13,592 bases of DNA from CAZAKO01 sp964546145 (GTDB lineage: Bacteria; Fidelibacterota; UBA2242). Location of the stretch: positions 1 to 13,592 of the forward strand of contig CAZJIU010000063.1 of NCBI GenBank assembly GCA_964546145.1, read 5' to 3'. A program made the position numbers and the translations under genes. Shown piece by piece: positions 13,563 to 13,592 of this stretch (position 1 is the stretch's first letter; every line of letters begins with the position of its first letter). Below the pieces are notes generated by a model that saw only the letters and a list, made by a program, of their open reading frames with translations, searched no databases and had not been told where the DNA came from.

Positions 13563-13592
13563 GTTGTACAGTGGTTGTACAATGGTTATAAA
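13556..13592. repeat. 11-bp tandem repeat with palindromes at the window edge
   Basis: GTTGTACAGTG (13563-13573) and GTTGTACAATG (13574-13584) are followed by a partial GTTATAAA that runs off the window. The second unit contains the perfect palindrome TTGTACAA (13575-13582), and AACAATTGTT (13556-13565) overlaps the first. An 11-bp period equals about one helical turn, which would suit adjacent protein-binding sites, but the array is cut by the window end. Confidence 0.5.

Noticed and set aside
13507..13592. A CRISPR array.
   Set aside because: Units are 14 and 11 bp and directly contiguous with no spacers, and there are no cas genes.

Overview
The window looks like chromosomal DNA from an uncultivated Gram-negative (diderm) bacterium. 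The evidence is two outer-membrane beta-barrel proteins, exported proteins with signal peptides, a probable lipoprotein and moderate G+C. Several genes (the Omp85 fusion, the ACE-like peptidase next to lemA, a GTP-type PEPCK with an archaeal-looking P-loop) would fit lineages around the FCB superphylum, but no marker fixes the phylum, so that placement is inference. There are nine protein genes, one tRNA, and no phage, insertion-sequence, CRISPR or plasmid genes.

Layout. 1-264 is AT-rich and holds no gene I can support. 265-337 (-) is tRNA-Lys(CTT), with a good promoter facing left. 442-3330 (+) encodes a large exported protein: a catalytically dead M1-aminopeptidase-like domain fused to an Omp85/BamA-type barrel. 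It converges on 3343-3906 (-), a small AT-rich outer-membrane barrel of unknown role. A strong hairpin terminator at 4055-4085 closes a four-gene leftward operon (8022 to 4109): lemA, an exported YgcG-like TPM protein, a second TPM-domain protein without signal peptide, and an ACE/M2-like zinc metallopeptidase. 8310-10262 (+) is GTP-dependent PEP carboxykinase, divergent from lemA and carrying its own sigma70-like promoter. A three-gene leftward operon (13482 to 10985) encodes a DJ-1/PfpI protein, a HAD phosphatase and a CDF zinc-type cation exporter with a duplicated C-terminal domain.

The 722-bp gap between the convergent PEPCK and CDF genes (10263-10984) is the least ordinary stretch. Its left half holds shuffled, degenerate direct repeats. 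Its right half (10785-10895) holds two related elements that each fold into the same three-way junction, with compensatory base changes between the copies and a perfect small hairpin between them. This looks like a dispersed structured repeat or an RNA. The extreme right edge carries two kinds of short tandem repeat upstream of the DJ-1 gene.

How the genes work together: lemA plus TPM genes is a recurrent envelope-associated set, and here a periplasmic-type peptidase is added at the end of the transcript. The DJ-1/HAD/CDF cluster may combine aldehyde or oxidative damage handling, phosphate-ester clean-up and metal export, but that link rests only on operon spacing. The remaining genes appear to be independently expressed.
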